DNA of 64,000 nt from NCBI GenBank assembly GCA_026874595.1, contig CM049322.1, positions 6,123,900 through 6,187,899 on the forward strand, written 5' to 3'. The notes under the pieces are model-generated. The model was not told the origin of the DNA and did no database searches. It saw only the letters and a list, made by a program, of their open reading frames with translations. This document shows positions 36,513 to 46,794 of this stretch, in pieces. Numbering within the stretch: the first letter of the stretch is position 1; the number at the start of each line of letters is the position of its first letter. Position numbers and translations under genes: made by a program. Source of the stretch: Sipunculus nudus. Lineage: Eukaryota > Annelida > Sipuncula > Golfingiida > Sipunculidae.

Positions 36513-36746
36513 TCTGCGAATTGTTATATTTATCCAAATTACTTTTGAATTTATGACTTTATATATTGAAATAGTAACTAAGGTCATATTTATATATATA
36601 TATATATTACATTTATTGCATCCCTACAAAACTTAGGTGAAATGTAACATGAAGGGTTACTGAGTGAATATGTAAATATTCTGACCTTGTACGTGGCTCC
36701 CCCAGACGGCGGGTAGCAGCAGCAGGAGCAGACGGACCCGCCACAT
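21833..36746 (-). CDS. Transmembrane C-type-lectin-like NACHT-LRR receptor (1211 aa, nine exons)
   Basis: Coding exons: 36746-36686, 31563-31369, 29642-29523, 28681-28436, 27777-27637, 27156-27035, 26253-26154, 24919-24696 and 24259-21833. Lengths sum to 3636 nt, exactly 1211 codons plus stop, with matching phase at all eight junctions. Predicted order: signal peptide 1-20, CTLD-like module 1 about 21-125, CTLD-like module 2 about 126-254, transmembrane helix about 269-291, basic cytosolic linker, a helical region about 330-403, NACHT with P-loop GEAGTGKTS at 417-425, Walker B LIILEGYDEFD at 507-517, VTSRY sensor near 540 and FPHKSLQEFFA at 714-724, then ribonuclease-inhibitor-type LRRs about 850-1211. 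NACHT proteins are NTP-driven signalling switches; the ectodomain would place ligand sensing outside the cell. No CARD, death or TIR domain is evident. The chain is inferred from splice logic, not transcripts. Confidence 0.8.
24696..24919 (-). CDS. NACHT receptor exon 8: helical region before NACHT
   Basis: 224 nt, phase 1 to phase 0. Encodes SKAALSHIQTDLAQSILHKY, then LNEEASATIHDMYCDLICLQ and LLRYTEIFAE. Predicted mostly helical. The final part resembles the segment that precedes the P-loop in animal NLRs. No named effector domain recognised. Confidence 0.78.
25475..25546. repeat. C-homopolymer-rich tract in NACHT gene intron 7
   Basis: Runs of C broken by CAC or GAGCCAAG. Similar C or G runs lie at 25163-25182, 25850-25867, 26886-26909 and 26926-26943, all within introns 6 and 7. 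They may be degenerate transposon interiors or assembly-noisy homopolymers. Confidence 0.85.
26154..26253 (-). CDS. NACHT receptor exon 7: juxtamembrane linker
   Basis: 100 nt, phase 0 to phase 1. Encodes NQKELVRRRRLDEEMDL and LSPDGYKVGF. In the required frame the acceptor itself contributes a TAG immediately upstream, so the exon must be joined to an upstream exon, supporting the link to the transmembrane exon. The RRRR block fits the cytosolic side. Confidence 0.72.
27035..27156 (-). CDS. NACHT receptor exon 6: transmembrane helix
   Basis: 122 nt, phase 1 to phase 0. LQEENHG is followed by LAVAVIMLGIISVVVVAGVS and FAYKKY, a single-pass helix with a basic stop-transfer end. The donor GTGAGT at 27034-27029 leads in frame to exon 7. 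If the donor is not used, the frame runs 14 more codons (VSRHFKPYMIEPEF) to a TAA, a possible short-tailed isoform. The acceptor tract is weak. Confidence 0.8.
27637..27777 (-). CDS. NACHT receptor exon 5: second half of CTLD-like module 2
   Basis: 141 nt, phase 1-1. Encodes VMWEPREPSDRGNCTVME and QRYICI. EPS stands where calcium-binding lectins have EPN, and no WND motif is present, so calcium-dependent sugar binding is doubtful. Confidence 0.85.
28436..28681 (-). CDS. NACHT receptor exon 4: first half of CTLD-like module 2
   Basis: 246 nt, phase 1-1, donor GTAAGT. Encodes CTDCASLGLNKTRC, then WYDARAHCLGLGWDLTDFHS and LFVGLRREDW. WYDARAHC plus VGLRREDW is the classic CTLD alpha2/WIGL region. 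Homologous to 46816-47085 and 51011-51259. Confidence 0.87.
29523..29642 (-). CDS. NACHT receptor exon 3: second half of CTLD-like module 1
   Basis: 120 nt, phase 1-1. Encodes VYLDRGNCAHYDNFTHKVK, HCSYRHHGYICAAKG. The RGNC and YIC cysteines match the C-terminal half of a CTLD fold. Confidence 0.8.
30042..30082. repeat. (TA)n microsatellite
   Basis: About 40 bp of TA at the left edge of the hairpin-headed repeat copy in NACHT gene intron 2; it seems to have replaced the repeat's terminus. Confidence 0.9.
30105..31337 (-). repeat. Hairpin-headed dispersed repeat, copy in intron 2 of the NACHT gene
   Basis: Left end resembles CGCTCGGCTGAATTCAAGGA, body has ~320-bp quasi-repeats with GGCGCCACCAGTCTGCAGGA, right end has a GGACAGACGACAGACAG run and the CTATAGCTCAGATGACT...AGTCAGCTGAGCT hairpin. 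Minus orientation relative to the 54.6 kb copy. No coding frame. Confidence 0.75.
31369..31563 (-). CDS. NACHT receptor exon 2: first half of CTLD-like module 1
   Basis: 195 nt, phase 1-1, acceptor after a T/C-rich tract. Encodes SDCDGNVNFERASTCCQSRG followed by EVWFDLRRR and WTWVDGTPA, the W-x-G-L-R-R type core of a degenerate CTLD. The end of a hairpin-headed repeat lies only ~30 bp past its donor. Confidence 0.8.
32333..32538. mobile_element. MITE-like element with C run, copy 1
   Basis: Begins CAGGGGCAGATCCATGAT and ends GATCCGCCACTG. The ends are imperfect inverted repeats (CAGGGGCRGATCC type) with a long C run just inside the right end. AACAG on both sides may be a target duplication. 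Related to the copies at 38213 and 39603. Confidence 0.55.
33785..33932. repeat. Compound (TA)n and (GT)n microsatellite
   Basis: TA tracts at about 33790-33838 and 33876-33910 followed by (GT)n to about 33932. In NACHT gene intron 1. Confidence 0.92.
34760..35572 (-). repeat. Partial hairpin-headed repeat copy, intron 1 of the NACHT gene
   Basis: Contains two ~320-bp quasi-repeats, each with the CAGTCTGCAG and ATGGGTAACAGAGACC motifs and a G run (34979-34993, 35319-35330), then GGACGGCCGGACGG-like runs and CTATAGCTCAGGATGACTGA at the right end. Confidence 0.72.
36474..36608. repeat. (TA)n microsatellites near the NACHT receptor signal exon
   Basis: TA tracts at about 36474-36510 and 36591-36607 in intron 1. 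Confidence 0.9.
36686..36746 (-). CDS. NACHT receptor exon 1: start and signal peptide
   Basis: ATG at 36746-36744 gives MWRVRLLLLLLPAVWGSHVQ, a textbook signal peptide with a six-Leu core. It ends CAA G before donor GTCAGA (phase 1). The start sits about 300 bp from an inverted-repeat MITE upstream. Confidence 0.85.
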
Positions 36747-37050
36747 CCTCCCCGGAACCGCCAGAGTTTCACCAAACAGAACTAATCCTCAAACACAGTC
36801 TCACCTGACGGACATACCTACAAGGACGTATGTTAATGAGGTAACACGTAATGACGTGACGTCGATGTAAACCTTTGACACGCTGTCACAAGTTATCTGT
36901 ACTTATCTGTAGTATACGAGTCGAGCTCCAGCTTCAAATTGATCACTTAATTAGGCCAGGGAATAATTCACATGTTCGGCCGACCTGGTCATAACATTTT
37001 ACCAGGTCAGTGTCGTTATCGCCTTATACCAGGTTAGTCTGGAGATTTGA

Positions 37051-37267
37051 CATTGGCGGCGAAACCAAATATTCACTTGGGTGAGTATTAGGCCCCTTTT
37101 ACATGAACGTGGATCTCCCGAAGTTCGATCACCCCATTAAATTATAGGGCTGGATATAATTTGATGAGGAGATCGATCTACGGAAGGTATAATTCCACTA
37201 GTACCTGTAGTGGGCTATTATACAGGAGAAAATACTCATCCCCCGTCCCCTGGTTTCGCCGCCAATG
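37051..37267. mobile_element. MITE with ~17-bp inverted repeats upstream of the NACHT receptor start
   Basis: Left end CATTGGCGGCGAAACCA at 37051-37067. The right end at about 37251-37267 is its reverse complement, followed inward on both sides by a related GATGAGTAT / GGTGAGTATT stretch. No coding. It lies about 300 bp from the predicted start codon, so it may overlap the promoter. Confidence 0.65.
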
Positions 37268-37569
37268 TGTGACCACTTCTTTTGAATGAAAGTAACAGTG
37301 TTTTCTTTTTCTGTTGAGCGATGTTTTTGTCTAAAATCCCTGTGATATGTGCTGCGGTATTGTGTGTTTATTTTATCTCCGTCAAATGGTGTTATTTGTT
37401 GTTTTTTTTTGTTTCTTTAATACGCTCATTAATCAAATTAATTCAAAAGGATTATGACCGGATTTTATGGACGACCTTTAGTGGCTGCCTTGTTCCAGCG
37501 CGGAAAGCATATCATTTATTTGAGCATTGAAATTTCGAATAGTGAACTTAAGTTTCTCTAGAGGAGCAT

Positions 37570-37571
<2 letters not shown>

Positions 37572-37624
<53 letters not shown>
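37572..37624. repeat. (TA)n microsatellite
   Basis: About 52 bp of TA, followed by a partial copy of the MITE end (GGCGACGAAACCAGGGACGG) at 37632-37652. Confidence 0.92.
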
Positions 37625-37626
<2 letters not shown>

Positions 37627-37870
37627 GCATAGGCGACGAAACCAGGGACGGCAGAGGGCTGGGGGGATTCAATAATATATATTATTCACACACCAAAACT
37701 TTATCAGGACCTCGTGGCTAAATATATATGCGAGATCAGAGCGCTTATTCTAAAATTTCAATTTGTCTGAAAATACATGTATAGTGTGTAGGCCCATTCA
37801 CAAATAAGCTTATGTACACAAAATACTTGTATTTTGGTCCGTCTTGGTGACGATGGCCAACATAATATTT

Positions 37871-37871
<1 letters not shown>

Positions 37872-37923
<52 letters not shown>
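37872..37923. repeat. (GA)n microsatellite
   Basis: About 50 bp of uninterrupted GA dinucleotides. Confidence 0.95.
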
Positions 37924-37926
<3 letters not shown>

Positions 37927-38212
37927 TGCTCTGTTTGTATCAATGAGTAGGCCCTGGCAAGAATGTATGCTTTGCCAAATTGCTCTCGGACTTGGGTTAC
38001 TGCATTGGCGTCACCTATGGGTGACGTCTGACACCAAAATTTCCTCGTTTTTGAAAGGGAAAACTTATCTCTAAAATTTCAGTGACTTCAGTTTCAGATA
38101 ATTGTAATGCCAGCTTACTACACTAAAAAAAAAAATCATCACAGAAAAAAGAGCATCATAACATGCTCATTGTAAAAAAGGTATGTTATTGAATAACAAA
38201 GTACACAAGCAG

Positions 38213-38393
38213 GGGCGGGATTTAGGAAAAGGGTGGAGGGGGTGGTAGTCCAACCCAGGAGGAGACTGATGACAAAGCCTGAAAAAGGTCCCCATGTCCG
38301 GAGAAGGGAGGTCCACTCCGCAGAAAAAAAATTGTCTAAAACCCTTAAAGTTTTGGGAGTGGGGGGGGGGGGGGGGGAGAGATCCGCTTCTGA
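38213..38393. mobile_element. MITE-like element with G run, copy 2
   Basis: Starts CAGGGGCGGGATTTAGG and ends ATCCGCTTCTG after a G run at 38361-38378. Flanks ACAAG and ACAAT may be a decayed target duplication. Opposite base composition strand to copy 1. Confidence 0.5.
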
Positions 38394-38991
38394 CAATGAG
38401 CATGATAGAGTTAGTAATGACACAGCAAGCCAGGCAGCTGATGTCAGATATCAAATGTCATGAGTGTGTTTATATGCTGACAATTATATGCATAGGGACA
38501 GTGTTTGACCGATCTGTAAAACATGTTATTTTAATAACCCTATACTTCGCAAAGAAAACAATTAATAAGCCCAAGAAACATGAATTTTTGTTTGCATTTC
38601 TGAACTTTCGAAATATGTATAACTTCATAATGTTTTACATATTGATATACGTGGAGTGAAGTATCTCTAATGCAAGGGTTTTATATTTATATGTCAAAGC
38701 TGAAATGGTTTGACGAACGAGAAACCAAATGAAAGCTCATGTTCTATTAAAATTTGATAGATCATGTGATTTTTACCCATAACGTTCTGTTCTTGGTTCC
38801 TTTCCTTTAAATGCCAGACCCCCCCCCCCCAAAAAAAAATAACACCACGTGACCGCTATTTTACAATACTGTCGACGTCTCTTCTTACCCAGTCTTTCCA
38901 CTTTTTTTGTCTTAAGAACTTTTATTCTTATAATAAAATATAACATGTAAACACATGTATGTCCGATGATGAAAATATATACAACGTAAAG

Positions 38992-39047
<56 letters not shown>

Positions 39048-39602
39048 CCATGTATGGTTACCTTTCTGTATTTGATCTGATATAGCCACTAAATCTCGGA
39101 TAAGATATCAGGCATCTGGCTCCCCCACCCCTTTCTCGATCAACGTCTGCACCTGTAAATTAATACTACTTTTGGCTAGCCCTATTGGTTATCTTAATAC
39201 ACGTTTCACTGTAGCTTGTTTTCAAAGAGTTACGAAAGAAGCGCCACCTGTTGGGTGATGATTTCACTACTCTGTGCTCTTTTGACATGCCCTTGATGAA
39301 TTCGGTCGTATGTATTTTCATGTGTATGCAACTTCAATTTACAGTTTGCTTCATAGCCTTTCAGCGACTCGTGACATCATTTATCTTCCCGCTTTGCCAG
39401 TAACCATACATTTTACTGCAGTCTGGGCGTTATCTATATTGGCCCTTGCTCCCTGTACTTATAAAAACAACCCCAAAGAGATAATAGCAGACAAACAGTG
39501 AGCCCTTCTGATAACTGTCAGGGACATATATGTAATTCGTCACGTACAACAAGTTGTACACATGCTCTGGTAAACAGCAGATAGTGGCCGTATGGTATAC
39601 CT

Positions 39603-39840
39603 TGTAGGGGCAGGTCCAGGAGTTTTAAAAGAGGTGTCCCACCCAGGAAAGACCATATAAAATACCCTGCATGAATAGATCCTCGGGTCCTTAAAGGAGG
39701 GGAGGGACTTAATTCAGGTCGCATAAATTGATCTGAAATTCTGAGTAAAATTTGGTTGCGGCGGCTGAAAAAAAGAGGGGTACAACACCACCCCCCACCC
39801 CCCACCCCCAACCATCTCGGAGGAGCGATATGCTTCTGCA
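39603..39840. mobile_element. MITE-like element with C run, copy 3
   Basis: Begins GTAGGGGCAGGTCCAGGAG and ends GATATGCTTCTGC, with CACCCCCCACCCCCCACC just inside the right end. Most degraded of the three related copies. Confidence 0.45.
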
Positions 39841-42800
39841 TTTTATATGTATATATTGCATTTTTTACCTTTTCTTAATCAATACTATATTTATGTCTGT
39901 TGTATTGTCAACAAAGATATATTACAACATTAATCTGGTGTTTATATTATACCTCATAGTTCGAGCCGAATATAACCTACACACATACACAGCCACACAC
40001 ACACGCATGGATACACATCGTATGAGGAAAGAGTGATCAAATGAATTGCGTGTGTTTTATGTTATAATTTAGACTTGCTATATACTCCGGTCAATTGTAG
40101 GCTAATTATTGTTACAGCCAAAATTTCGACATGCGACCTGTAACATATGGATTGTCGGGTGATGCAAACATATATATGGCAGCCCCCATGATAGGTTTTG
40201 GGAAACTTCGAGAAATAAACGTATCGGAGTTCATCAATGTCGCTGATGTGGCACGGAAGTATCTCCGGGAAGAGTTTGGCTGCAACGTTTAAAGCGGAAT
40301 AACGCCTTTTTTGACCACGCCCAAATTCTCTGATTATAATAAAATTTAATTCAATTGTCAATCGAGGCGCTTGCAGTACGTATGTATGGATCAATGTATG
40401 CCACTAAATTCAATTTACAGCATGTTTTGACAGGTTTCTGCCTCTGTCAGTTTTACGTATCACTTGCATAAACGTGCTGCACTGCCTGAACCGTCATTTT
40501 CTAGATAACCCTTTAAACAAGAAAATCTACAAGCGAGTGTCTACAAGTACAGGAGCCCTGCCCTGTGTTCTCCCGCCACGGGAAATTCCATGTAGACAGC
40601 ACACCTAGAATTCGATACGGTACACTATTTCTGAAGGGTATGCTACAGTTATATATTATATATAATACTTACCTATTTGTCCAGTATGAGCTGTATTTTA
40701 AGTTGTATATCTCCTGAGAACATGGGACACTTCTACTGAGAGCCATGACATAAGATATGTTTATTATTCTATGATCATATATTGTGGTAAGCCACAAAAA
40801 CCCCAGGCTCACTATTTAGGGTAATTTTTCCTTTAATTCAATCTGATATTGCCGAGCGTTTGTGAAACTTGTGGTTATGTTACGGTTATATGGTTATGTA
40901 CATAATGATCCGCTTATTTCGAATGGATATATGTATATTTGACTGCTAGGGCCTATGTGTACATTGTTACTATTGACTTTGTGGAAACAGAAAGCTGGTG
41001 CCGTGTAAATATTAATATTGCATATCTCGCATGTAAACGAACATCCCTTTGAAAGACACAAAGAACGCAACTGTAGCGAACGGACCACGCACTCATACTC
41101 ACACATTTGGGCATATTATATTTATAAAGTACAAATCCTTGAACTACTTTGTTGTAAACATTAGTGCCGTGCTATGTCAACGACCATTGATATATGTCTC
41201 CCCTTTTGCTGACGTGGATGGGTGACGTCGTTGGAAATCCCCTTTGACTAAAGAAACGTTATCGATCGTCAATCAAGGTTTTACGGTTATCAGGACAAGC
41301 ACAGCACGTAAATGTTATGTCATTTAATTAAAGGGAAAGCCAAACCGAGCAGATATAAACATGTTGCAACCCGGGTGAGGAAGGGGGGGGGTCGACTTTT
41401 TGCAAAATGAAAAAAAAGTTAAATCATTATTAAGAGATATGGCTAAAAGAGAAACATATCTCAGACAACTCGCGCATAGATTTTTAGCCACGTATCAACA
41501 CTCCCTAAACCATAATTTTTTATTTTATTTTAATTTTTGTAGAATTATTTTTTTAAACCTTAAATAAAATATGTTTAAAATAAAATCACCCGCCCACAAA
41601 ATTTTCTGTTGTAAAATGCTTGGCAAATGCATATTTTCGACCAAACAAATCCTATTTATATGCCTTAATATTTAATGAGCCGTAATAACGATCTAAATAC
41701 AGCCCTGTTACATAAAGCTGCACTTGAAAAATAGCTATGAATGTCTGTCTCTATTATAACCTTCGCCAAGCTGATGTTTTGACCGGCGTCAGTTTGTTGT
41801 TCTATTTGTCTGTTGGCAACATTACGAAAAAAGTATTGATGTATCTTGTTGAAATTTTCAGGATAGCTTGGTAATGATACAAGGAACACTTTATTAAGTT
41901 TTGGGGTGATTCGGATCTTCATCTCGATCCATAATTTTTTTTTAGGAAAAATGCTTCATTTCAGACAATGCCATATGGGGATTTTGAGCTGTCTTGGTGG
42001 AGATCTTCACTCTCTGTGTGCATTTCTTTCATACACATTTAAAAAATATATGCACATATGCAAAGGCATGTTCTTCCTTGAGTTGATAAATTCGTCCACA
42101 AGCAGCGGTTACGCTATGCTCAACTATTTGCTACACTAACCGCTGCAAAAAAAAACGCGGTTGCCAGTTCAAGATTTGCACCGCGGTCGAATGTGCTTGG
42201 CAGCAAAGATTTATTTCACCCCTGTTGAAATACACACGATGCAATCGTCACCTTTCAAGACAGTCTCTATACTAACTTGCCTGTGTGGCCTTGGGTCAGT
42301 TATCCCCCACTGTTTGCATATTTCCTCTATTGTAGTACCGTATTGACGCTGCCATGTATGTTTACAAGCTGAGCCAATCAGATTTCATAACCATTTTTGC
42401 ATCTCTGTTTACACGCTGAGCCAATCAGATTTCAGCTTTTCTAGCGCAAACTGACTGGGTGTCTGGCACCTAGCCAAACCTGAAGAATCCTGCTATTTCT
42501 CACAGCGTGTGAGTGAAAAGCCACCGGAAGATCATACGCTGTTTTTTTCAGAGCGAACGTTCATACGTTGTATCCTGCTTTTGCGTAACCACTGCTCACT
42601 TTAGCAGGGTTTCACCTCAGGTGTGCCCATCCCCTTAAATCTGTTCAATAATTTTTTAGGGGGCACATTATTTCGTTTATTGTCAGGGCGTGCCAAAATC
42701 TTTATGCAAAATAAGCTCACAAATTGATATTTGTAAGGTCGAGGCCGTAGTTAAAACTGTTTCAATTTAGTAACAGAATAGGATGACACCCTCTACTAGC

Positions 42801-43299
42801 TATGATGGATCATACTATATCCTCATTGGAAGCTGCTGCTCATGCATAATCATGTCATGTTATGCATGGGGCACGACAATACTGGCGGTTAGCCAATGGA
42901 TAACGTTTCTTAAATTAGTTCCGGTAACGTCAGTGTGTGGTGTTCAATCTCTGCCGTAGTTTATTAAACTCAGAGCCACATTCAAAGCGTCAACATATTA
43001 TCTCAAGAAAACTAAATACAATATATCCATTCCTTTCTACTCAAACATAACTGATTTTTAATTAATCTTAACAATTTGATCAACTAGACACATCACAATC
43101 GTTAGTGATTGTCACCCCTCACGCGAAGAAGGCCTAGCTCTATGCTTAAGCAAAAACCAGTAGAACCTATGGCCTTGTATTTTGAATATTAAATATTAAC
43201 TGGAACAGGATCTAGAACTGTTCGGGACTTCAAGTTTCGATGACAATCATGCCTTCTACTTATTACATATCTGCTAAATCAGTTCCGAAGGCATTAGCA

Positions 43300-43385
43300 G
43301 GATTAGAGCCCTGTGCGGGCTGGGATCTACAGCCCTCACCCGCCACGCAATTGGAAAAAAACCTCCCAGTAGCGCCTCGCAGTTA
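43300..43385. mobile_element. Left-end fragment related to the 12078 hAT-like element
   Basis: AGAGCCCTGTGCGGGCTGGG at 43306 resembles AGGGCCCTGCGCGGGCTG at 12079, and is followed by CCCGCCACGC-type subterminal sequence. No matching right end could be located. Confidence 0.4.
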
Positions 43386-44691
43386 AGAAAAACCGCATCT
43401 TCGTTTGCCTACAAATAACAAATTCAACAAGGGTCCCAAAATATTTGATCCAAATAATAAAACAGTAAAATTGAGTTCATGCAATTGAAAACACGTCCTT
43501 ATAAATACGCTGAATCGATAACTCGTGATTTGTATGAAATTTGAACATACCTTGAAACCCAGTTTGTTTTGTCGTTCTGATCCTGTCAAATTCATATGAT
43601 GATGCCTGATCAGGTTTAGGCAAATCTATCAAATGAAAAAAAATATTAAGTTTAATGCAATCTAATATTTCTTTATACAACATCAAGGGGCTTATTATAT
43701 TTAAACCAATACAAGAAAAGCCTTTGCAAATATTATTTTATGTTAAACAAAGTTTTCACGCCATTTATGGCATTGCAAATAAAGCCATTAACCTGTTTCA
43801 CTTGGGCTGGTTCTCCATTCGTTTCCATTCTAAGTAGTGTCGGTAGAGGAGGAGTTCTTTCTGTGAGAGGACTCCTCGGATTTGCGTTGCATTCTTTATG
43901 ATTAATGATATTTCAGTGTCATGGTTACATCTACTTATATAAATATATGTGTGTGTGTGTGTGTATAATTACTCAGTTTTTCCTTCAAAATTGGTTAGGT
44001 TTTTAAGCGTATATATCTATATTATTTTCATTATATAAATTATTGATACGTTATTACTAAATTAAAGAGAATTGTTTAATCATTTTATAATAAATAACGA
44101 GCGAAAACCCTTCGTTAGGCCAAAATAAAAAAAAGGTATGGTTCTCAGGCACTTTTTTCAGAAATCAATGCGGGCGGGCGCTTTTTTTATTTTAAATTTT
44201 TAGGTATGTTTCGATAAAAATGGCAAATGATAAGGGAAAAGCATGAAAATAGCAGTTTTATTTTGCTAAATAAGTAAAAGCACTACAAAAAAAAGGAAAT
44301 TGTATGGTTTTATCTTCTTGAAAGAAATGTCGGAGCGGCAGCAGCTCAAAATTGGAAAGTTTTTATTGAAAATCAAAATAAAATTTTTTGCTGAAGAGGT
44401 TTAAAATTGATGCGGGCGGTGCCTAAAAGCCCACTTTTAATTTTTTTTGCCTCACATACTTTATTCGGGAGATTAATTCTTGAATATACATGGTTTATGA
44501 TAAGTTATATGTTTTGATTATATGTTACCCTACCTGGATCCACCATACCTGATGCCTATTCATTTTTTTCTCAATCCTATCTAAAGGCATGACTTTTGAA
44601 TAAATTGTTACCTATGTCGTCCTTGTCCTCGTCCACCGGCTGAAAACGCTATGCGTGATCAAACAAATGTCGAATTTCAGAAAGACAGTGC

Positions 44692-44905
44692 AATTAGGGG
44701 CCTGGAGAGTCAAGGGACAAAACGCTTGGCTCTCTCCGCTGGCAACCTTGGTTCGATCCACGGTATATCTATGAAAGTGGGTTGTAGTTGCCCGTCCAAG
44801 GCCGGTGGTTTCTCTGGGTTCTCCGGTTTCCTCCACCCCTACAGACTACCGAACGCCATCATCTGAGCCATCGAGAGTGCCTTAATTAGTTATAATAACT
44901 ATTTC
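44692..44905 (+). repeat. SINE-like repeat
   Basis: A B-box-like GGTTCGATCC is followed by GGTGGTTTCTCTGGGTTCTC and CGGTTTCCTCCACCCC, the kind of conserved core found in many animal SINEs, ending in an AT-rich TTAATTAGTTATAATAA tail. Assignment rests on general resemblance. Confidence 0.5.
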
Positions 44906-45045
44906 TACAATCCATGCAAAACAAATAAGTTTGTATTTATATTTATCATTTTCGAAATATCTCGTGTAAAGTATATTTCATCTGATGAGAGCCACAGCTC
45001 AGATGATCTATGCGGAAACGGACACTAGCATAATTTTTTTAAATA

Positions 45046-45226
45046 CAGTGAAACCTCCCGTCGAAGTCGAAGGGACCCTCAGAAAACTTCGACACATCCG
45101 AGGTGCGACACAAGCAGGTTTTATTAGGTAATAATTTAAATAGAGTTGTCCGGAATATCGAGTATGTAACTTCGACATAAGCGGGGTATTCGACTTAAGC
45201 GTGTTCGACACAATTAGGTTTCACTG
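45046..45226. mobile_element. Tc1/mariner (pogo-like) MITE, 181 bp
   Basis: Ends CAGTGAAACCT and AGGTTTCACTG are perfect inverted repeats flanked by TA on each side (45044-45045, 45227-45228). TA target duplication and a CAGTGAAACCTC start are typical of pogo/Tigger-type elements. No coding. Confidence 0.8.
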
Positions 45227-45430
45227 TATTTCATTATCAGTTTGTTTCGCTATGAGCATATGGTGACACGCCTAATGATTTTACAGTGTCATTTAATAAA
45301 AAAAAATGTAAAAATACCAGAAGAATTATGTTTATTCTTTTTTCCGTAGTATCGGATGATAAACAATATATGCTGTCTGATGCACAACTACCCCTTGATG
45401 AAGACTAGAGTTTGAGAGAAATACCTCGTT

Positions 45431-45433
<3 letters not shown>

Positions 45434-45527
<94 letters not shown>
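45434..45527. repeat. Compound (TA)n-(GA)n microsatellite
   Basis: About 50 bp TA directly followed by about 42 bp GA, 300 bp upstream of the plus-strand receptor start. Confidence 0.95.
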
Positions 45528-45822
45528 TATATCAAACCAACACACACCTGTTGCATTCCAAAGTACAAACAGCAGCTCAAGGCGATAATGTCGCATAAAG
45601 ACCCTTGACATGTGCTCTATCAAGGGAGTGTCATTAAGTTAACCATTGTACTGATTTACAGTTAGGGTCAACTTGGTCTCGACTTACTTATGCACGTGAA
45701 CATGTAATTTTTGTACCATATCTCACAACCGTTGTGTCGAAGGCGAGAAACCAAGTGGCCTCAATGCATAATATATAAATATAAAGCAAGTGGGTAGATA
45801 AAAAGAATCATAAGACGGCATA

Positions 45823-45907
45823 ATGACTTATATGTACGGCATTGTATTACCTAAGAGGAGGTTGATCGATTTATTTATATTGCTCGTGTGGAATGTGATA
45901 CTTTCAT
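45823..45907 (+). CDS. Receptor exon 1: signal peptide
   Basis: ATG at 45823 gives MTYMYGIVLPKRRLIDLFIL and then LVWNVILS, hydrophobic after two Arg. Donor GTAAGT, phase 1. A second ATG at codon 4 is also possible as start. Confidence 0.8.
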
Positions 45908-46751
45908 GTAAGTATTCTAGGCTAATTTTGTTGACAAAATGTTGAGGATGATCAAACTATTAAATGGCAAGAAAACGTAAAAACAAACATATATGTGTTT
46001 TATAGTACATTTTTTATATGTCATATATGACATGAACATTTTTCCTCGTCAGCTGGAAATAATTTCACAGTCTTCCGATGCAGTTCGTGGAAAAAGGTTT
46101 CTGGCACATGTCGGGGGTGCAATGCCCCCTGCAGACTTCCGGTAATTCAGTCGGTCTCCGACTACAATGACGTCATCAGAGCAATGAAGGAGAAAGAGGT
46201 AACGTCAACATGGCTGGGATTACGCAGGATTTGGTTACAGGAATTCCTGTGGTTAGACTGCACCAAACCATGTGAGCATAGTCCATGTGCATCATTTTGA
46301 CTGAATATACATACGATACGTGTTTTTTACAAGAATATACGTGTTGATATATAGTTGGTATAACGATTATAATCCAAAAGTATTGAATTTAATTTAACAA
46401 GCACCTAACATAAGTGTAACTAATATCTCTTATTTACATAAGCCAATTTATTCTTGAATCAACATTGGACTGGCTCTATGAACTGTGTTAGCGTTAATAT
46501 AAGGGACGGACAACTCGAGGCGGCTAGATGTAATCTTAGAAACAGAGGTGCATTATGTCAAGCAAAAGGTCAGACATATTCAGTAATCTACCTTTAAATA
46601 TTATCCAGTAAAATCGAAACATCTGTGGATCGAATAGTATTAATCAAAGGTAAAACCACTTCTGCAGTTGGAAAAGCAAATCCTTAAGTTGCAAAAATTC
46701 TCAAATTAAACGATTTTTCAAAATTTTTGCTACTTAACATTTATATCAAAG

Positions 46752-46794
<43 letters not shown>

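Larger units (their letters stand above)
37924..45045. other. Spacer between the divergent receptor genes, no gene seen
   Basis: Contains MITE-like copies, (TA)n at 38994-39045, a G run near 41380, a hAT-like left-end fragment near 43303 and SINE-like sequence near 44692. A direct repeat GCTGAGCCAATCAGATTTCA occurs twice at about 42370 and 42417. No exon with supported borders; small frames here are unsupported. Confidence 0.6.
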
